Positions 27,050 to 35,632 of a DNA stretch of 64,000 bases are shown one piece after another; the stretch's first letter is position 1, and each line of letters begins with the position of its first letter. A program made the translations under genes and the position numbers. Source of the stretch: an uncultured Methanobrevibacter sp. (GTDB lineage Archaea > Methanobacteriota > Methanobacteria > Methanobacteriales > Methanobacteriaceae); NCBI RefSeq assembly GCF_934746965.1, contig NZ_CAKVFS010000001.1:1-64000 (forward strand). The letters run 5' to 3'. A model generated the notes under the pieces. That model saw only the letters and a program-made list of their open reading frames with translations. It made no database searches and had not been told where the DNA came from.

Positions 27050-27510
27050 TTATTCACCTTCTTTAATTCTTCAATAATAACTTTATTTTGATTTATAAGT
27101 GTTTGATTTTGTTTTATAATGTCTTGCAAGAGTTTTTGTGTTTGTTCCCAATTATCGATTATTTTAGGTCGTGGTGGTATTTTGATTTCATTTATTAAAG
27201 GTGCGCTTTCCGGTTTTGGAGGGATTCTATTTTGATTATCTGAATCTTTTTTAATAGTTTTAGTATAAATGTTTGAAACAGAGTTTTTACTATTCTCTTC
27301 CAATAGTTCCATTAATCTAGAATCTATTTCATCACCTTTAATTTGTTCTTGTTCCACTTCAAATCTTAATCTTTTTTGGATATTGTATCCTTGATAAAGA
27401 GGTATGCCTCTATTTTTAATTTCTTCCTTAAATTCTTCACTAAGATGTATATCTCCTGTTAATTGAGTAACTCTTTTTTCTTCAGAAGTTTTAGTGCTAT
27501 AAAATCCCAT
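27046..27510 (-). CDS. Hypothetical protein coupled to cobT
   Basis: 154 residues, family not recognised. The N-terminal half is mixed (TGDIHLSEEFKEEIKNRGIP). A proline-rich middle (IPPKPESAPLINEIKIPPRP) follows, then a C-terminal helix rich in Gln, Asn and Lys (LLQDIIKQNQTLINQ) that fits a coiled coil. No membrane segment. The 4-base overlap with cobT shows co-transcription, but nothing in the sequence ties it to cobamide chemistry. Confidence 0.75.
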   Translation of the reverse strand: MGFYSTKTSEEKRVTQLTGDIHLSEEFKEEIKNRGIPLYQGYNIQKRLRFEVEQEQIKGDEIDSRLMELLEENSKNSVSNIYTKTIKKDSDNQNRIPPKPESAPLINEIKIPPRPKIIDNWEQTQKLLQDIIKQNQTLINQNKVIIEELKKVNK

Positions 27511-27686
27511 GATTACTAATTTATTTTTGAAAGTTAAATATTTGTAGGAAGTGTGATGTTAATAAAACGTGTTTTGTTAATAAGATTACATTTTAATATC
27601 CTATTTTTTACTTTTTTTAGAAACTGTATCTTATTTATATTTCAAATAACTAATATTAAATTAAATTATTTTTTAAGTTGATTATT

Positions 27687-29294
27687 TTGATATGTTTAGG
27701 AATTGAAGGAACTGCTGAAAAAACAGGTGTTGGGATTGTTGATAGTGATGGGAATATATTAGCTATGGCTGGAGAACAGTTATTCCCTGAAAAAGGAGGT
27801 ATTCATCCAAGAATAGCTGCAGAACATCATGGATTTTGGATTCCAAAATTAATTCCAAAAGCTATTGATGAGGCAGGAATTTCTTATGATGATTTAGATT
27901 TAATATCATTTTCACAAGGTCCTGGTCTTGGTCCAGCTTTAAGAATAGTAGCTACTTCTGCAAGAACACTTGCATTATCATTAAATAAACCGATTATTGG
28001 TGTTAATCATTGTATTGGTCATGTTGAGGTAGGTAAATTAGATACTGGTGCTGTTAATCCAGTTACTCTTTACGTAAGTGGTGGAAATAGTCAGGTAATT
28101 TCTCATGAAAGTGGAAGATATAGAATTTTCGGTGAAACATTAGATATTGCTGCAGGAAATTGTCTGGACCATTTTGGTCGTGAAACTGGTTTGGGACATC
28201 CTGGAGGTCCAGTAATTGAAAAATTAGCTAAAAAAGGTTCTTATGTGGAGTTACCATATGTTGTTAAAGGCATGGACTTTTCATTTTCAGGATTGTTATC
28301 TGCAGCTTTAAGAGAAGTTAAAAAAGGTACTTCTATTGAAGATGTTTGTTTTTCACTTCAGGAAACTGCATTTTCAATGCTTGTTGAAGTAACAGAACGT
28401 GCACTATCTCATACTCAAAAAGATGAAGTCATGTTATGTGGTGGGGTTTCTGCAAATTCAAGACTTCGTAGTATGCTTAAAACTATGGCTGATGAACATG
28501 GAGCTAAATTTTACATGCCTGAAATGAAATTATGTGGGGATAATGGAGTAATGATTGCATGGTTAGGTTTACTTATGTATAATCAGTTTGGTTCATTGGA
28601 TATTAATGATACTGGAATTATTCAGCGTTTTAGAACTGATGAAGTTGATGCGCCATGGGTTAAAAATGAAAATAATCATTTGAAATTATCTGATAATTTA
28701 GTAGCTAAAGGAGCTGAATCAGATATTATTAAAAGTTCTTATTTAGGTGAAAATGCTATTTTAAAAAGTAGAATTCCTAAAGCTTATAGAATTCCTGAAA
28801 TTGATAATAAAATAAGAAAATCAAGGACTAAACTTGAAGCTAAACTATTATCTGATGTTAAAAAAGCAGGTGTAAGTACTCCAATTTTATATGATGTAGA
28901 TTTAGAAAATAAATCTATTTTAATGGAAGCTATTGAAGGAAAAATGCTTAAAGAAGTTATTGATGATAATTTAGCTTATAAAATCGGTGAAGAAATAGCT
29001 AAAATACATAGTTTGGATATTATTCATGGGGATATAACTACTTCTAATATCATGCTTAGAAATGGAAAGCTAGTATTTTTGGACTTTGGACTTGGAAGAC
29101 ATTCTGATTTGTTTGAAGATAAAGCAGTTGATTTACTTGTATTAAAAAAATCATTGCAAAGTATTGATAGTACTACTGCTAATAAATATTTTGATAATAT
29201 TTTAGATGCTTATGCTAATAGCTATGGTAAAAATAAAGATAAAATAATTAAAAAAATAAAAGAAATAGAATCTAGAGGAAGATATACTCATTAA
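27687..29294 (+). CDS. Kae1-Bud32 fusion (KEOPS complex, tRNA t6A synthesis)
   Basis: The 535-residue fusion has Kae1 at residues about 1-325, the ASKHA-fold enzyme that makes threonylcarbamoyl-adenosine at tRNA position 37. It carries iron/zinc ligands in NHCIGHVEVG and the YVSGGNSQV and GETLDIAAGNCLD loops. The Bud32 kinase/ATPase is at about 340-535, with catalytic IHGDITTSN and metal-binding DFGLGRHSD. The same fusion is known in Methanocaldococcus. I choose TTG 27687 because it gives the conserved start (M)ICLGIEGTAEKTG; a TTG at 27678 would add three residues. Confidence 0.96.
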   Translation: MICLGIEGTAEKTGVGIVDSDGNILAMAGEQLFPEKGGIHPRIAAEHHGFWIPKLIPKAIDEAGISYDDLDLISFSQGPGLGPALRIVATSARTLALSLNKPIIGVNHCIGHVEVGKLDTGAVNPVTLYVSGGNSQVISHESGRYRIFGETLDIAAGNCLDHFGRETGLGHPGGPVIEKLAKKGSYVELPYVVKGMDFSFSGLLSAALREVKKGTSIEDVCFSLQETAFSMLVEVTERALSHTQKDEVMLCGGVSANSRLRSMLKTMADEHGAKFYMPEMKLCGDNGVMIAWLGLLMYNQFGSLDINDTGIIQRFRTDEVDAPWVKNENNHLKLSDNLVAKGAESDIIKSSYLGENAILKSRIPKAYRIPEIDNKIRKSRTKLEAKLLSDVKKAGVSTPILYDVDLENKSILMEAIEGKMLKEVIDDNLAYKIGEEIAKIHSLDIIHGDITTSNIMLRNGKLVFLDFGLGRHSDLFEDKAVDLLVLKKSLQSIDSTTANKYFDNILDAYANSYGKNKDKIIKKIKEIESRGRYTH

Positions 29295-29392
29295 ATAATC
29301 ATAGGGTGCTTACTTTAATGTTATGCATGGTTGAACCTCTTTAAATATGAAAAAACATTTTCATCAAAAATATATAAATATTATAAAATCTT

Positions 29393-29458
29393 AAAAGTTA
29401 GGTGTATAAGACTAACTTTTTTTAATTTTTAAAAAGTTAGGTGTATAAGACTAACTTT
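29393..29458 (+). repeat. Two tandem copies of a dyad (39 bp apart) before the 29474 ATPase gene
   Basis: Each copy reads AAAGTTAG, then GTGTATAAGA, then CTAACTTT: copy 1 about 29394-29419, copy 2 about 29433-29458. Arms are perfect and the two copies are identical. The central GTATAAG looks like a TATA box. Copy 2 is centred 29 bases before the ATG at 29474. This suggests an operator over the core promoter. Confidence 0.65.
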
Positions 29459-29473
29459 AAATGAGGTGTAATC

Positions 29474-30670
29474 ATGGTTGAAAGAGAGTTATACATGTCT
29501 AAAATTCGTAGATTAATTGATTTAGATATTATAAAAGTTATAACTGGGGTTAGAAGGTGTGGTAAATCTTATATGCTAAATTTAATCATTGATGAACTTC
29601 AAAAAAGAGGAGTTAATAAACAGGATATTTTTTTAATTAATTTTGATTCAATTAAATATCAAAATATTAAAAATTCTAATGAGTTAAATGATTTAATTTT
29701 AGAGTTAGTTAAAGAGGTTAAAGGTAAGATTTATCTTTTTTTTGATGAAATACAAAATGTTAAAAACTGGGAGAAATCTATTACTGCATATAAGATAGAT
29801 TTTGATTGTGATATTTATATAACTGGATCTAATTCTAATTTACTTTCTGGAGAATTGGTTACTCATTTAACTGGAAGATATATGGAAATTAAAATGTATC
29901 CGTTTTCATTTAAAGAATTTTTAGATTATAAACAAAGTGATGATATTAAATTATTTGATGAATACTTAAAATATGGGGGATTACCTTTTATTTTTTCATT
30001 AAGTCCTGAAGATAAATTACAATATTTAAATGATTTGTATTACTCAATTATTTATAAAGATTTAATTTCACGTTATGAAATTAGAGATGTTAATCTGTTA
30101 GAACGATTGGTTTTATATATAATAAATAATATTGGCAATACTTTTTCTGCAAAATCGATATCAGATTATTTAAAACATGAAAATATTAAAGTTTCAAATA
30201 AAACTATTTATAATTATCTTGTTTATCTAGAAAATGCTTGTTTAATTTCTAAAGTTAAAAGAGAAGATTTACAAGGTAAAAAAATTTTAAAATTTCAAGA
30301 AAAATATTATGTTGTTGATCATGGATTTAACCAGGCATTACTTGGTAAAAATAATATGAATGAAGGCAGAGTACTGGAAAATATTGTTTATAATGAATTT
30401 TTAAGAAGAGGGTATGAAGTTACTGTAGGGAAAATTAATGGTTATGAAATTGATTTTGTTTGTAAAAAACCAGATAAAACAATTTATGTTCAAGTTTCTT
30501 ATATATTAGGGAATGATAATACTATTGAAAGGGAATTTAGACCATTATTGAAAATTAATGATAATTATTCTAAATATGTAATTAGTTTAGACCAATTGGA
30601 CTTTTCTAGGCAGGGGATTGTTCATTTAAATCTTTTAGATTTTTTAACTGATTATGAGTTAATTTTATAA
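29474..30670 (+). CDS. AAA-type ATPase with DUF4143 domain (copy 1)
   Basis: A 398-residue protein. Walker A GVRRCGKS (25-32), Walker B IYLFFDEIQNV (about 86-96) and the sensor region ITGSNSNLLSGEL are in the N-terminal AAA domain. A winged-helix-like middle follows (KTIYNYLVYLENACLISKV). The C-terminal DUF4143 part resembles PD-(D/E)xK nucleases (NGYEIDFVCKKP, then YVQVSY, so the usual Lys is Ser). Function in this family is unknown. GAGGTG lies before the ATG. It is inserted between kae1-bud32 and rdgB, ending 24 bases before rdgB. A close paralogue lies at 34362. Confidence 0.88.
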   Translation: MVERELYMSKIRRLIDLDIIKVITGVRRCGKSYMLNLIIDELQKRGVNKQDIFLINFDSIKYQNIKNSNELNDLILELVKEVKGKIYLFFDEIQNVKNWEKSITAYKIDFDCDIYITGSNSNLLSGELVTHLTGRYMEIKMYPFSFKEFLDYKQSDDIKLFDEYLKYGGLPFIFSLSPEDKLQYLNDLYYSIIYKDLISRYEIRDVNLLERLVLYIINNIGNTFSAKSISDYLKHENIKVSNKTIYNYLVYLENACLISKVKREDLQGKKILKFQEKYYVVDHGFNQALLGKNNMNEGRVLENIVYNEFLRRGYEVTVGKINGYEIDFVCKKPDKTIYVQVSYILGNDNTIEREFRPLLKINDNYSKYVISLDQLDFSRQGIVHLNLLDFLTDYELIL

Positions 30671-30694
30671 AAAATTTAATTCATAATTAATTTT

Positions 30695-31243
30695 ATGATA
30701 ACATTTATTACTGGTAACAAACATAAAGTTATAGAAGCAGAGAATATATTTAAAGATTATGACATTAAATTAGAGCATATTGATTTAGGTTACTGTGAAC
30801 CTCAAGGAACTCTTGAAGAAGTAGCTATATCAGGTGCAAAATATGCTAGTCGTAAACTTAATAAACCTGTGATTGTTGAAGACGCTGGTTTATTCATAAA
30901 AGCTTTAAATGGTTTTCCTGGAACATATTCTTCATATGTTCAAGAAACTTTAGGAAATCAAGGAATATTAAAACTTTTAGATGGTGTCGATGACCGTTAT
31001 GCCGAATTCAGGTCAGTTATTGGGTACTGCGCCCCCAATTCTGAGCCCAAGATCTTTTTAGGTAAGGTCATAGGTGAAATCGCAGTTGAAGAAAAAGGAG
31101 ATTTAGGTTTTGCTTTTGATCCTATTTTCTATGTTCCAAATAAAGATAAAACTTTTGGAGAATTAACAACTGAAGAAAAAAACCAGTTTTCACATAGAAA
31201 AAATTCTTTAGAAAAATTTATTAAATGGTATTCTATTCAATAA
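30695..31243 (+). CDS. rdgB: XTP/dITP pyrophosphatase (RdgB/HAM1)
   Basis: House-cleaning enzyme that hydrolyses deaminated purine nucleotides (dITP, XTP) to monophosphates. The 182 residues show the family start FITGNKHKVIEA (4-15), the metal-binding VEDAGLFIKALNGFPGTYSS (about 67-86), GDLGFAFDPIFYVPN and a late FSHRKNSL. It belongs to the kae1-bud32 / rdgB / rps15 / recJ neighbourhood often kept together in euryarchaea. Confidence 0.95.
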   Translation: MITFITGNKHKVIEAENIFKDYDIKLEHIDLGYCEPQGTLEEVAISGAKYASRKLNKPVIVEDAGLFIKALNGFPGTYSSYVQETLGNQGILKLLDGVDDRYAEFRSVIGYCAPNSEPKIFLGKVIGEIAVEEKGDLGFAFDPIFYVPNKDKTFGELTTEEKNQFSHRKNSLEKFIKWYSIQ

Positions 31244-31302
31244 TTTTCTAATTTATTATTATGGGCTTACTTTATAACTAATTTATTTAAGAGGTAATTA
31301 TT

Positions 31303-31701
31303 ATGGCAAGACCAGAATGGGTAACTTACAGTGATGAAGAAATTGAAGAAATGATTTTAAAATTTAACAAAGAAGGAAAAAGTACCAGTGAAATTGGTAT
31401 TATTTTAAGAGACCAATATGGTATTCCTAGTGTTAAAGAAGTAACTGGTGAAAGGATTACTCAAATTTTAAAAAGAAATGATCAAGCTGGAAAATATCCT
31501 GAAGATTTAATGAATTTAATTAAAAGAGCAGTAAATATAAGGGATCACTTAGCTGAAAATCCTAAAGATTTACACTCTAAAAGAGGTTTAACTATCATCG
31601 AATCTAGAATCAGGAGATTAGCTTCATACTATGTAAATGAAGGTGTATTACCTGAAGGATGGAGATACAATCCAAAAGAAGCAGCACTCCTTGTTAAATA
31701 G
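31303..31701 (+). CDS. rps15: 30S ribosomal protein S15, archaeal/eukaryotic S13e type
   Basis: 132 residues. The archaeal extension (MARPEWVTYSDEEIEEMI) is followed by the S15 helical core (LMNLIKRAVNIRDHLAENPK, SKRGLTIIESRIRRLASYY). It binds 16S rRNA early in small-subunit assembly. An AGAGGTAATT ribosome site precedes the ATG. The next gene overlaps its 3' end by 11 bases. Confidence 0.97.
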   Translation: MARPEWVTYSDEEIEEMILKFNKEGKSTSEIGIILRDQYGIPSVKEVTGERITQILKRNDQAGKYPEDLMNLIKRAVNIRDHLAENPKDLHSKRGLTIIESRIRRLASYYVNEGVLPEGWRYNPKEAALLVK

Positions 31702-33025
31702 GGCTGGTGAAGCTAGTGATGTGCTTAAAAAGCACATTGAAAACGATAACGTTATAAGAATTATTTCTCATAACGATGCTGATGGAATTTCAGCAGCAGC
31801 TGTATTAGCTAATGCTTTAAAAGAAGAAAAAGTTCAATTTCATACTACAATCGTTCCTCGTCTTAAGGAAGATTTAATAAACCAATTGAGACATGAAAAA
31901 CATGATTTGGTTATTTTTTCAGATATGGGCAGTTCTTTTGTAGGCGAACTTAATTCTTTTAAATGTGATGTTATTATAGCTGATCATCATCAAGTTAGTG
32001 ATATTGAAGCAGAAAGCAATGTAGTTCACATAAATCCTCATTTATTTGATATTGATGGTAGTAGGGATTTAAGTGGGGCAGGTTCTAGCTATTTAGCAGT
32101 TAGGGGCCTTAATAAAAAACATTTAGCTTATTTTGCTTTAATTGGTGCTTTTGGTGATATGCAAGGTCAAGATGGATTTACTGGAGTCAATAAACTCATT
32201 GTCGATGATGCTAAAGAAAGTGGTAACTTAGAAATTCATGATGGTTTAAAAATAGTTTCTAAATCATCTGAACCACTTTTTAAATCTTTAGCTTATACTT
32301 TTTCCCCACCTCTTCCAGGAGTAACTGGGGATTTAGAAGGGGCAACTGAGTTTTTACAAAAAATGAATTTGTCTTATGGTATTAAATTCACTGATTTAGG
32401 TGAAGAAGAAAAAGATATTCTTAAAGATGAACTTATTAAAATTAATCCGGATATTTTTGGTGACTGTTATACAGTTCCAAAAGAAGTGCCTTTGCTTCGT
32501 GATTTGGAAGAATATTCTTATATTCTCGATGCATGTGGTAAAAATAAAAAATTTGGATTAGGTTTAAGCATAGCTCTTGGGGAACGTGAAAAGGCTTTAA
32601 AAACAGCTACTGATTTACAACGTAGATACAGGGATCAATTAGTTAAAGGCTTAGAATGGATTAAAAAGGAAGGTTCAGTTAATCTTTCTCATATTCAATA
32701 TTTATATAGTGAAGATAAAGTATTGAAATCTGTCATGGGTACAATAGCTAGTATAGGTTTATCTATTGAATTATTGGATGATTCAAAACCAGTTTTAGGT
32801 TTGTCAAGACTTCATAATGATATTAAAATCTCTGGAAGAACAACTAGACAACAAGTTGAAAAAGGAGTTAATTTAGGAAAAGCTTTACAGGATAGTTCTA
32901 ATAATTTCGGTGGCCAAGGTGGAGGTCATGATATTGCTGCAGGAGCTATGATTCCTTATGAAAGCAAAGATAACTTTTTAAACTTAGTTAATGATATGGT
33001 TGAATATCAAATAAATAATGATTAA
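31691..33025 (+). CDS. DHH-family phosphoesterase, archaeal RecJ-like
   Basis: A single-strand-specific exonuclease or nucleotide phosphodiesterase of the DHH superfamily, related to archaeal RecJ/GAN proteins that associate with the replisome. The 444 residues contain ISHNDADGISAAAVL (motif 1), IFSDMGS, IADHHQVSD (the DHH motif) and a C-terminal DHHA1 part with GGQGGGHDIAAGAM. I choose TTG 31691, inside the last codons of rps15, because it gives (M)LNRAGEASDVL and the frame before it is the S15 coding region read out of frame. It is coupled to the downstream aconitase X gene. Confidence 0.9.
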   Translation: MLNRAGEASDVLKKHIENDNVIRIISHNDADGISAAAVLANALKEEKVQFHTTIVPRLKEDLINQLRHEKHDLVIFSDMGSSFVGELNSFKCDVIIADHHQVSDIEAESNVVHINPHLFDIDGSRDLSGAGSSYLAVRGLNKKHLAYFALIGAFGDMQGQDGFTGVNKLIVDDAKESGNLEIHDGLKIVSKSSEPLFKSLAYTFSPPLPGVTGDLEGATEFLQKMNLSYGIKFTDLGEEEKDILKDELIKINPDIFGDCYTVPKEVPLLRDLEEYSYILDACGKNKKFGLGLSIALGEREKALKTATDLQRRYRDQLVKGLEWIKKEGSVNLSHIQYLYSEDKVLKSVMGTIASIGLSIELLDDSKPVLGLSRLHNDIKISGRTTRQQVEKGVNLGKALQDSSNNFGGQGGGHDIAAGAMIPYESKDNFLNLVNDMVEYQINND

Positions 33026-33026
33026 T

Positions 33027-34214
33027 ATGTTTTTAACAAAAAAAGAAGAACAAATGTGTGATGGGGAATTTGGAGAAACTATTAGAAAAAGCATGGATAT
33101 TTTAGTTGCTTTAGGAGATATTTATGGTGCTTCTAAATTAGTTGATATTACTTCAGCACAAGTTTCTGGAGTTTCTTATAAAACTATTGGTGATGCTGGA
33201 TTAGAGTATCTTCAAGATTTAGCTAGTGATGATAAGGGGGTAGCTAGTGTTAATTCTTCTTTGAATCCACCAGGTACTGATTTAGATAATTGGGAGGCTC
33301 TTGGATTTCCAGAAGATTTTTCAATTAAGCAAAACCAGATTGTAGAAGCTTATGGTAAACTTGGAATCTCAAAAACATGTACTTGTACTCCTTATCTTGT
33401 TGGAAATGTTCCTAGATTTAGAGATCATGTTTCTTGGTCTGAATCTTCAGCAGTAGCTTATGTTAATTCTGTAATTGGTGCTAAAACTAACCGTGAAGGT
33501 GGTCCAGCAGCATTAGCCGCAGCTATTGTTGGAAAAACTCCACTTTATGGATTTCATTTAGATGAAAATAGGAAAACTAATCTGGTAGTAGATGTAGAAA
33601 CCGAACTCGCAGGTGCTGATTTCGGAGCTCTCGGATATATTGTTGGAAAAATTGTTGGTGGTGGAGTACCTTATTTTACTCTTAAAAATATTCCAAACAA
33701 TAATAATTTAAAAACATTAGGAGCAGCACTTGCCTCATCAGGTTCAGTAGCACTTTATCATATGGAGAATGTTACTCCGGAATATGAAATAGCTGCTAAA
33801 AGTGAAGCTGATGATCATATATCAATCTCCGAAGATGACATTTTAGACACCCGTAACAAGCTATCTACTACAACTAAAGAACCAGATTTAATCTGTTTAG
33901 GTTGTCCTCATGCTTCTTTGGAAGAAATAAAGGAAGTTGCAAATATTGTCAAAGGAAAAACAATTAAAAATAAATTATGGATTTGTACATCAGTTAGTGT
34001 AAAAGCAACAGCTGATAGAATGGGTTATACAAAAGCTATTGAAAATGCAGGGGGTAATGTGGTCTGTGATACCTGTATGGTAGTAGCACCTATTGAAGAT
34101 ATGGGCTTTGAAGTAATTGGTGTAAATTCAGCAAAAGCAGCTAATTATGTTCCATCTATGTGTGGACTTGATGTTGTTTATAATGATGTAGAAAATTTAA
34201 TTCAGTTTGAATAA
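33027..34214 (+). CDS. Aconitase X / phosphomevalonate dehydratase large subunit
   Basis: The 395-residue protein of the AcnX catalytic family (formerly DUF521). In archaea it acts with a small subunit to dehydrate mevalonate 5-phosphate in the modified mevalonate route to isoprenoids, using an iron-sulfur cluster. Cluster cysteines are likely in TCTCTPYL (about 115), CLGCPHAS (about 293) and SMCGLDVV near the end. ATG 33027 matches the typical MFLTKKEEQM start; the ATG at 33018 overlaps the recJ-like stop. The small subunit is not in this window. Confidence 0.9.
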   Translation: MFLTKKEEQMCDGEFGETIRKSMDILVALGDIYGASKLVDITSAQVSGVSYKTIGDAGLEYLQDLASDDKGVASVNSSLNPPGTDLDNWEALGFPEDFSIKQNQIVEAYGKLGISKTCTCTPYLVGNVPRFRDHVSWSESSAVAYVNSVIGAKTNREGGPAALAAAIVGKTPLYGFHLDENRKTNLVVDVETELAGADFGALGYIVGKIVGGGVPYFTLKNIPNNNNLKTLGAALASSGSVALYHMENVTPEYEIAAKSEADDHISISEDDILDTRNKLSTTTKEPDLICLGCPHASLEEIKEVANIVKGKTIKNKLWICTSVSVKATADRMGYTKAIENAGGNVVCDTCMVVAPIEDMGFEVIGVNSAKAANYVPSMCGLDVVYNDVENLIQFE

Positions 34215-34245
34215 ATTTTTTCTACTACTTTTTTTTAAAATCTTT

Positions 34246-34341
34246 GTATTTTATAAAATACTTTTTAGCTATTTTTCTTAAAATAGCATTCTATAAAAAA
34301 CTATTTATATAAATATTTGAATATAGTATTTTATAAAATAA
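34246..34341 (+). repeat. Three palindromes before the 34362 ATPase gene
   Basis: GTATTTTATAAAATAC is a perfect 16-bp palindrome at 34246-34261 and recurs with one mismatch at 34326-34341. Between them lies GCTATTTT/AAAATAGC (34268-34287). The last copy contains a TATA-like core and is centred 28-29 bases before the ATG at 34362, so the mRNA is probably leaderless and the dyad covers the promoter. Confidence 0.6.
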
Positions 34342-34361
34342 TTATTAGGTTGTTGTTGTTC

Positions 34362-35591
34362 ATGGTTAATAGGCAATTATACATGGATAAAGTTCTCCAG
34401 TTTATGGATAAAGATATTATTAAAATAATAACTGGGATACGAAGATGTGGTAAGTCTTATTTATTGAAGTTAATCATTAATGAACTAATTAAAAAAGGTG
34501 TAAATAGAAATAATATTCTTTTAATGGATTTTGAACTTCCAGAATATAATAACATTAAATATAGGGAGGATTTGGATGAAATTGTTTTAAATTTTATAAA
34601 TACTCGAAATGATAAAGTTTATTTACTATTTGATGAGGTTCAAAATGTTGAAAATTGGGAAATAAGTATAAATAGTTATTATAAACTTCCTAATACTGAT
34701 ATTTATGTTACTGGTTCAAATTCTAAATTATTATCTAAAGATTTAACTACTTTTTTAACTGGACGTTATATATCTATAGAATTATATCCATTTTCATTTA
34801 GTGAATTTTGTAAGTATAAAGAAGAATTAAATGAGAAGTGCATCTTTAAAAATGAATTAAACAGTCCATTAGAAAATCTTTTTGATGAATATTTAAACTA
34901 TGGGGGATTTCCATTAGCTATAATGGCTAAAGATTATAAAACAATAGTATTAAATGATTTGTTTTCTTCTATTGTTCTTAATGATGTTGTTAAACGATAT
35001 GAAATTAGAAATGTGGGATTGTTTTTTAGAATTACTAAATATTTGATGGAAAATGTTGGTAATTTAATATCTGTGAATTCAATTTATAATTATTTAAAAC
35101 ATGAAGATTTAAAACTAACTAAAAACACGGTTTATAATTATTTAAGTTATTTGGAAGATGCATATTTTTTATTAAATGCAACCAAAGAAGATTTATTTGG
35201 TAAAAAGGAAATTGTTGGTTCTGAAAAATATTATTTGGTTGATCAGGGATTTTATAAGGCAAATTTGGAAGAAAAACAGCAAAATAAATGTAGAATTTTA
35301 GAAAATATTATTTATTTGGAATTATTAAGGAAGGGTTATAAAGTTACAACTGGTAAAATTAAAAATTATGAAGTTGATTTCATATGTAAAAAAGATGGAG
35401 AGAAAGTATATATTCAAGTATCTTATTTACTGAGTGATGAAAAAACAATTGAAAGGGAATTTCACCCATTGCTTGAGATTAAAGATAATTATCCAAAATA
35501 TGTTATAAGTATGGATAAAATGAATATGTCTCGTGATGGAATTAAACATTTAAATGTAATTAACTTTTTAAAGGATAGTCCCCAACTTTAA
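34362..35591 (+). CDS. AAA-type ATPase with DUF4143 domain (copy 2)
   Basis: 409 residues, clearly paralogous to the protein at 29474 over its whole length: Walker A GIRRCGKS, Walker B VYLLFDEVQNV, TGSNSKLLSKDL, winged-helix YNYLSYLEDAYFLL and the end YEVDFICKK...YIQVSYLL. ATG 34362 gives MVNRQLYMDKVLQF, which aligns with MVERELYMSKIRRL of copy 1; the frame is open 15 codons further up through the palindromic promoter, which I reject. No ribosome binding site is present. The gene lies between the aconitase X gene and the Mur-ligase pair. Confidence 0.88.
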   Translation: MVNRQLYMDKVLQFMDKDIIKIITGIRRCGKSYLLKLIINELIKKGVNRNNILLMDFELPEYNNIKYREDLDEIVLNFINTRNDKVYLLFDEVQNVENWEISINSYYKLPNTDIYVTGSNSKLLSKDLTTFLTGRYISIELYPFSFSEFCKYKEELNEKCIFKNELNSPLENLFDEYLNYGGFPLAIMAKDYKTIVLNDLFSSIVLNDVVKRYEIRNVGLFFRITKYLMENVGNLISVNSIYNYLKHEDLKLTKNTVYNYLSYLEDAYFLLNATKEDLFGKKEIVGSEKYYLVDQGFYKANLEEKQQNKCRILENIIYLELLRKGYKVTTGKIKNYEVDFICKKDGEKVYIQVSYLLSDEKTIEREFHPLLEIKDNYPKYVISMDKMNMSRDGIKHLNVINFLKDSPQL

Positions 35592-35632
35592 ATTTAATAA
35601 AATCATATAATATTATAAAGGTGGATAAATTT

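Noticed and set aside
29393..29458. Tandem terminators of kae1-bud32
   Set aside because: The dyads have no sustained T-run after the second copy, contain a TATA-like centre and sit at promoter distance from the next ATG; an operator reading fits better, though copy 1 could also help termination.
31637..31690. Upstream extension of the recJ-like gene inside rps15
   Set aside because: These codons are the conserved S15 C-terminus read out of frame; TTG 31691 gives the family-like start.
34317..34361. 15-codon extension of the second DUF4143 ATPase
   Set aside because: It covers the palindromic promoter, and the paralogue at 29474 aligns from the ATG at 34362.
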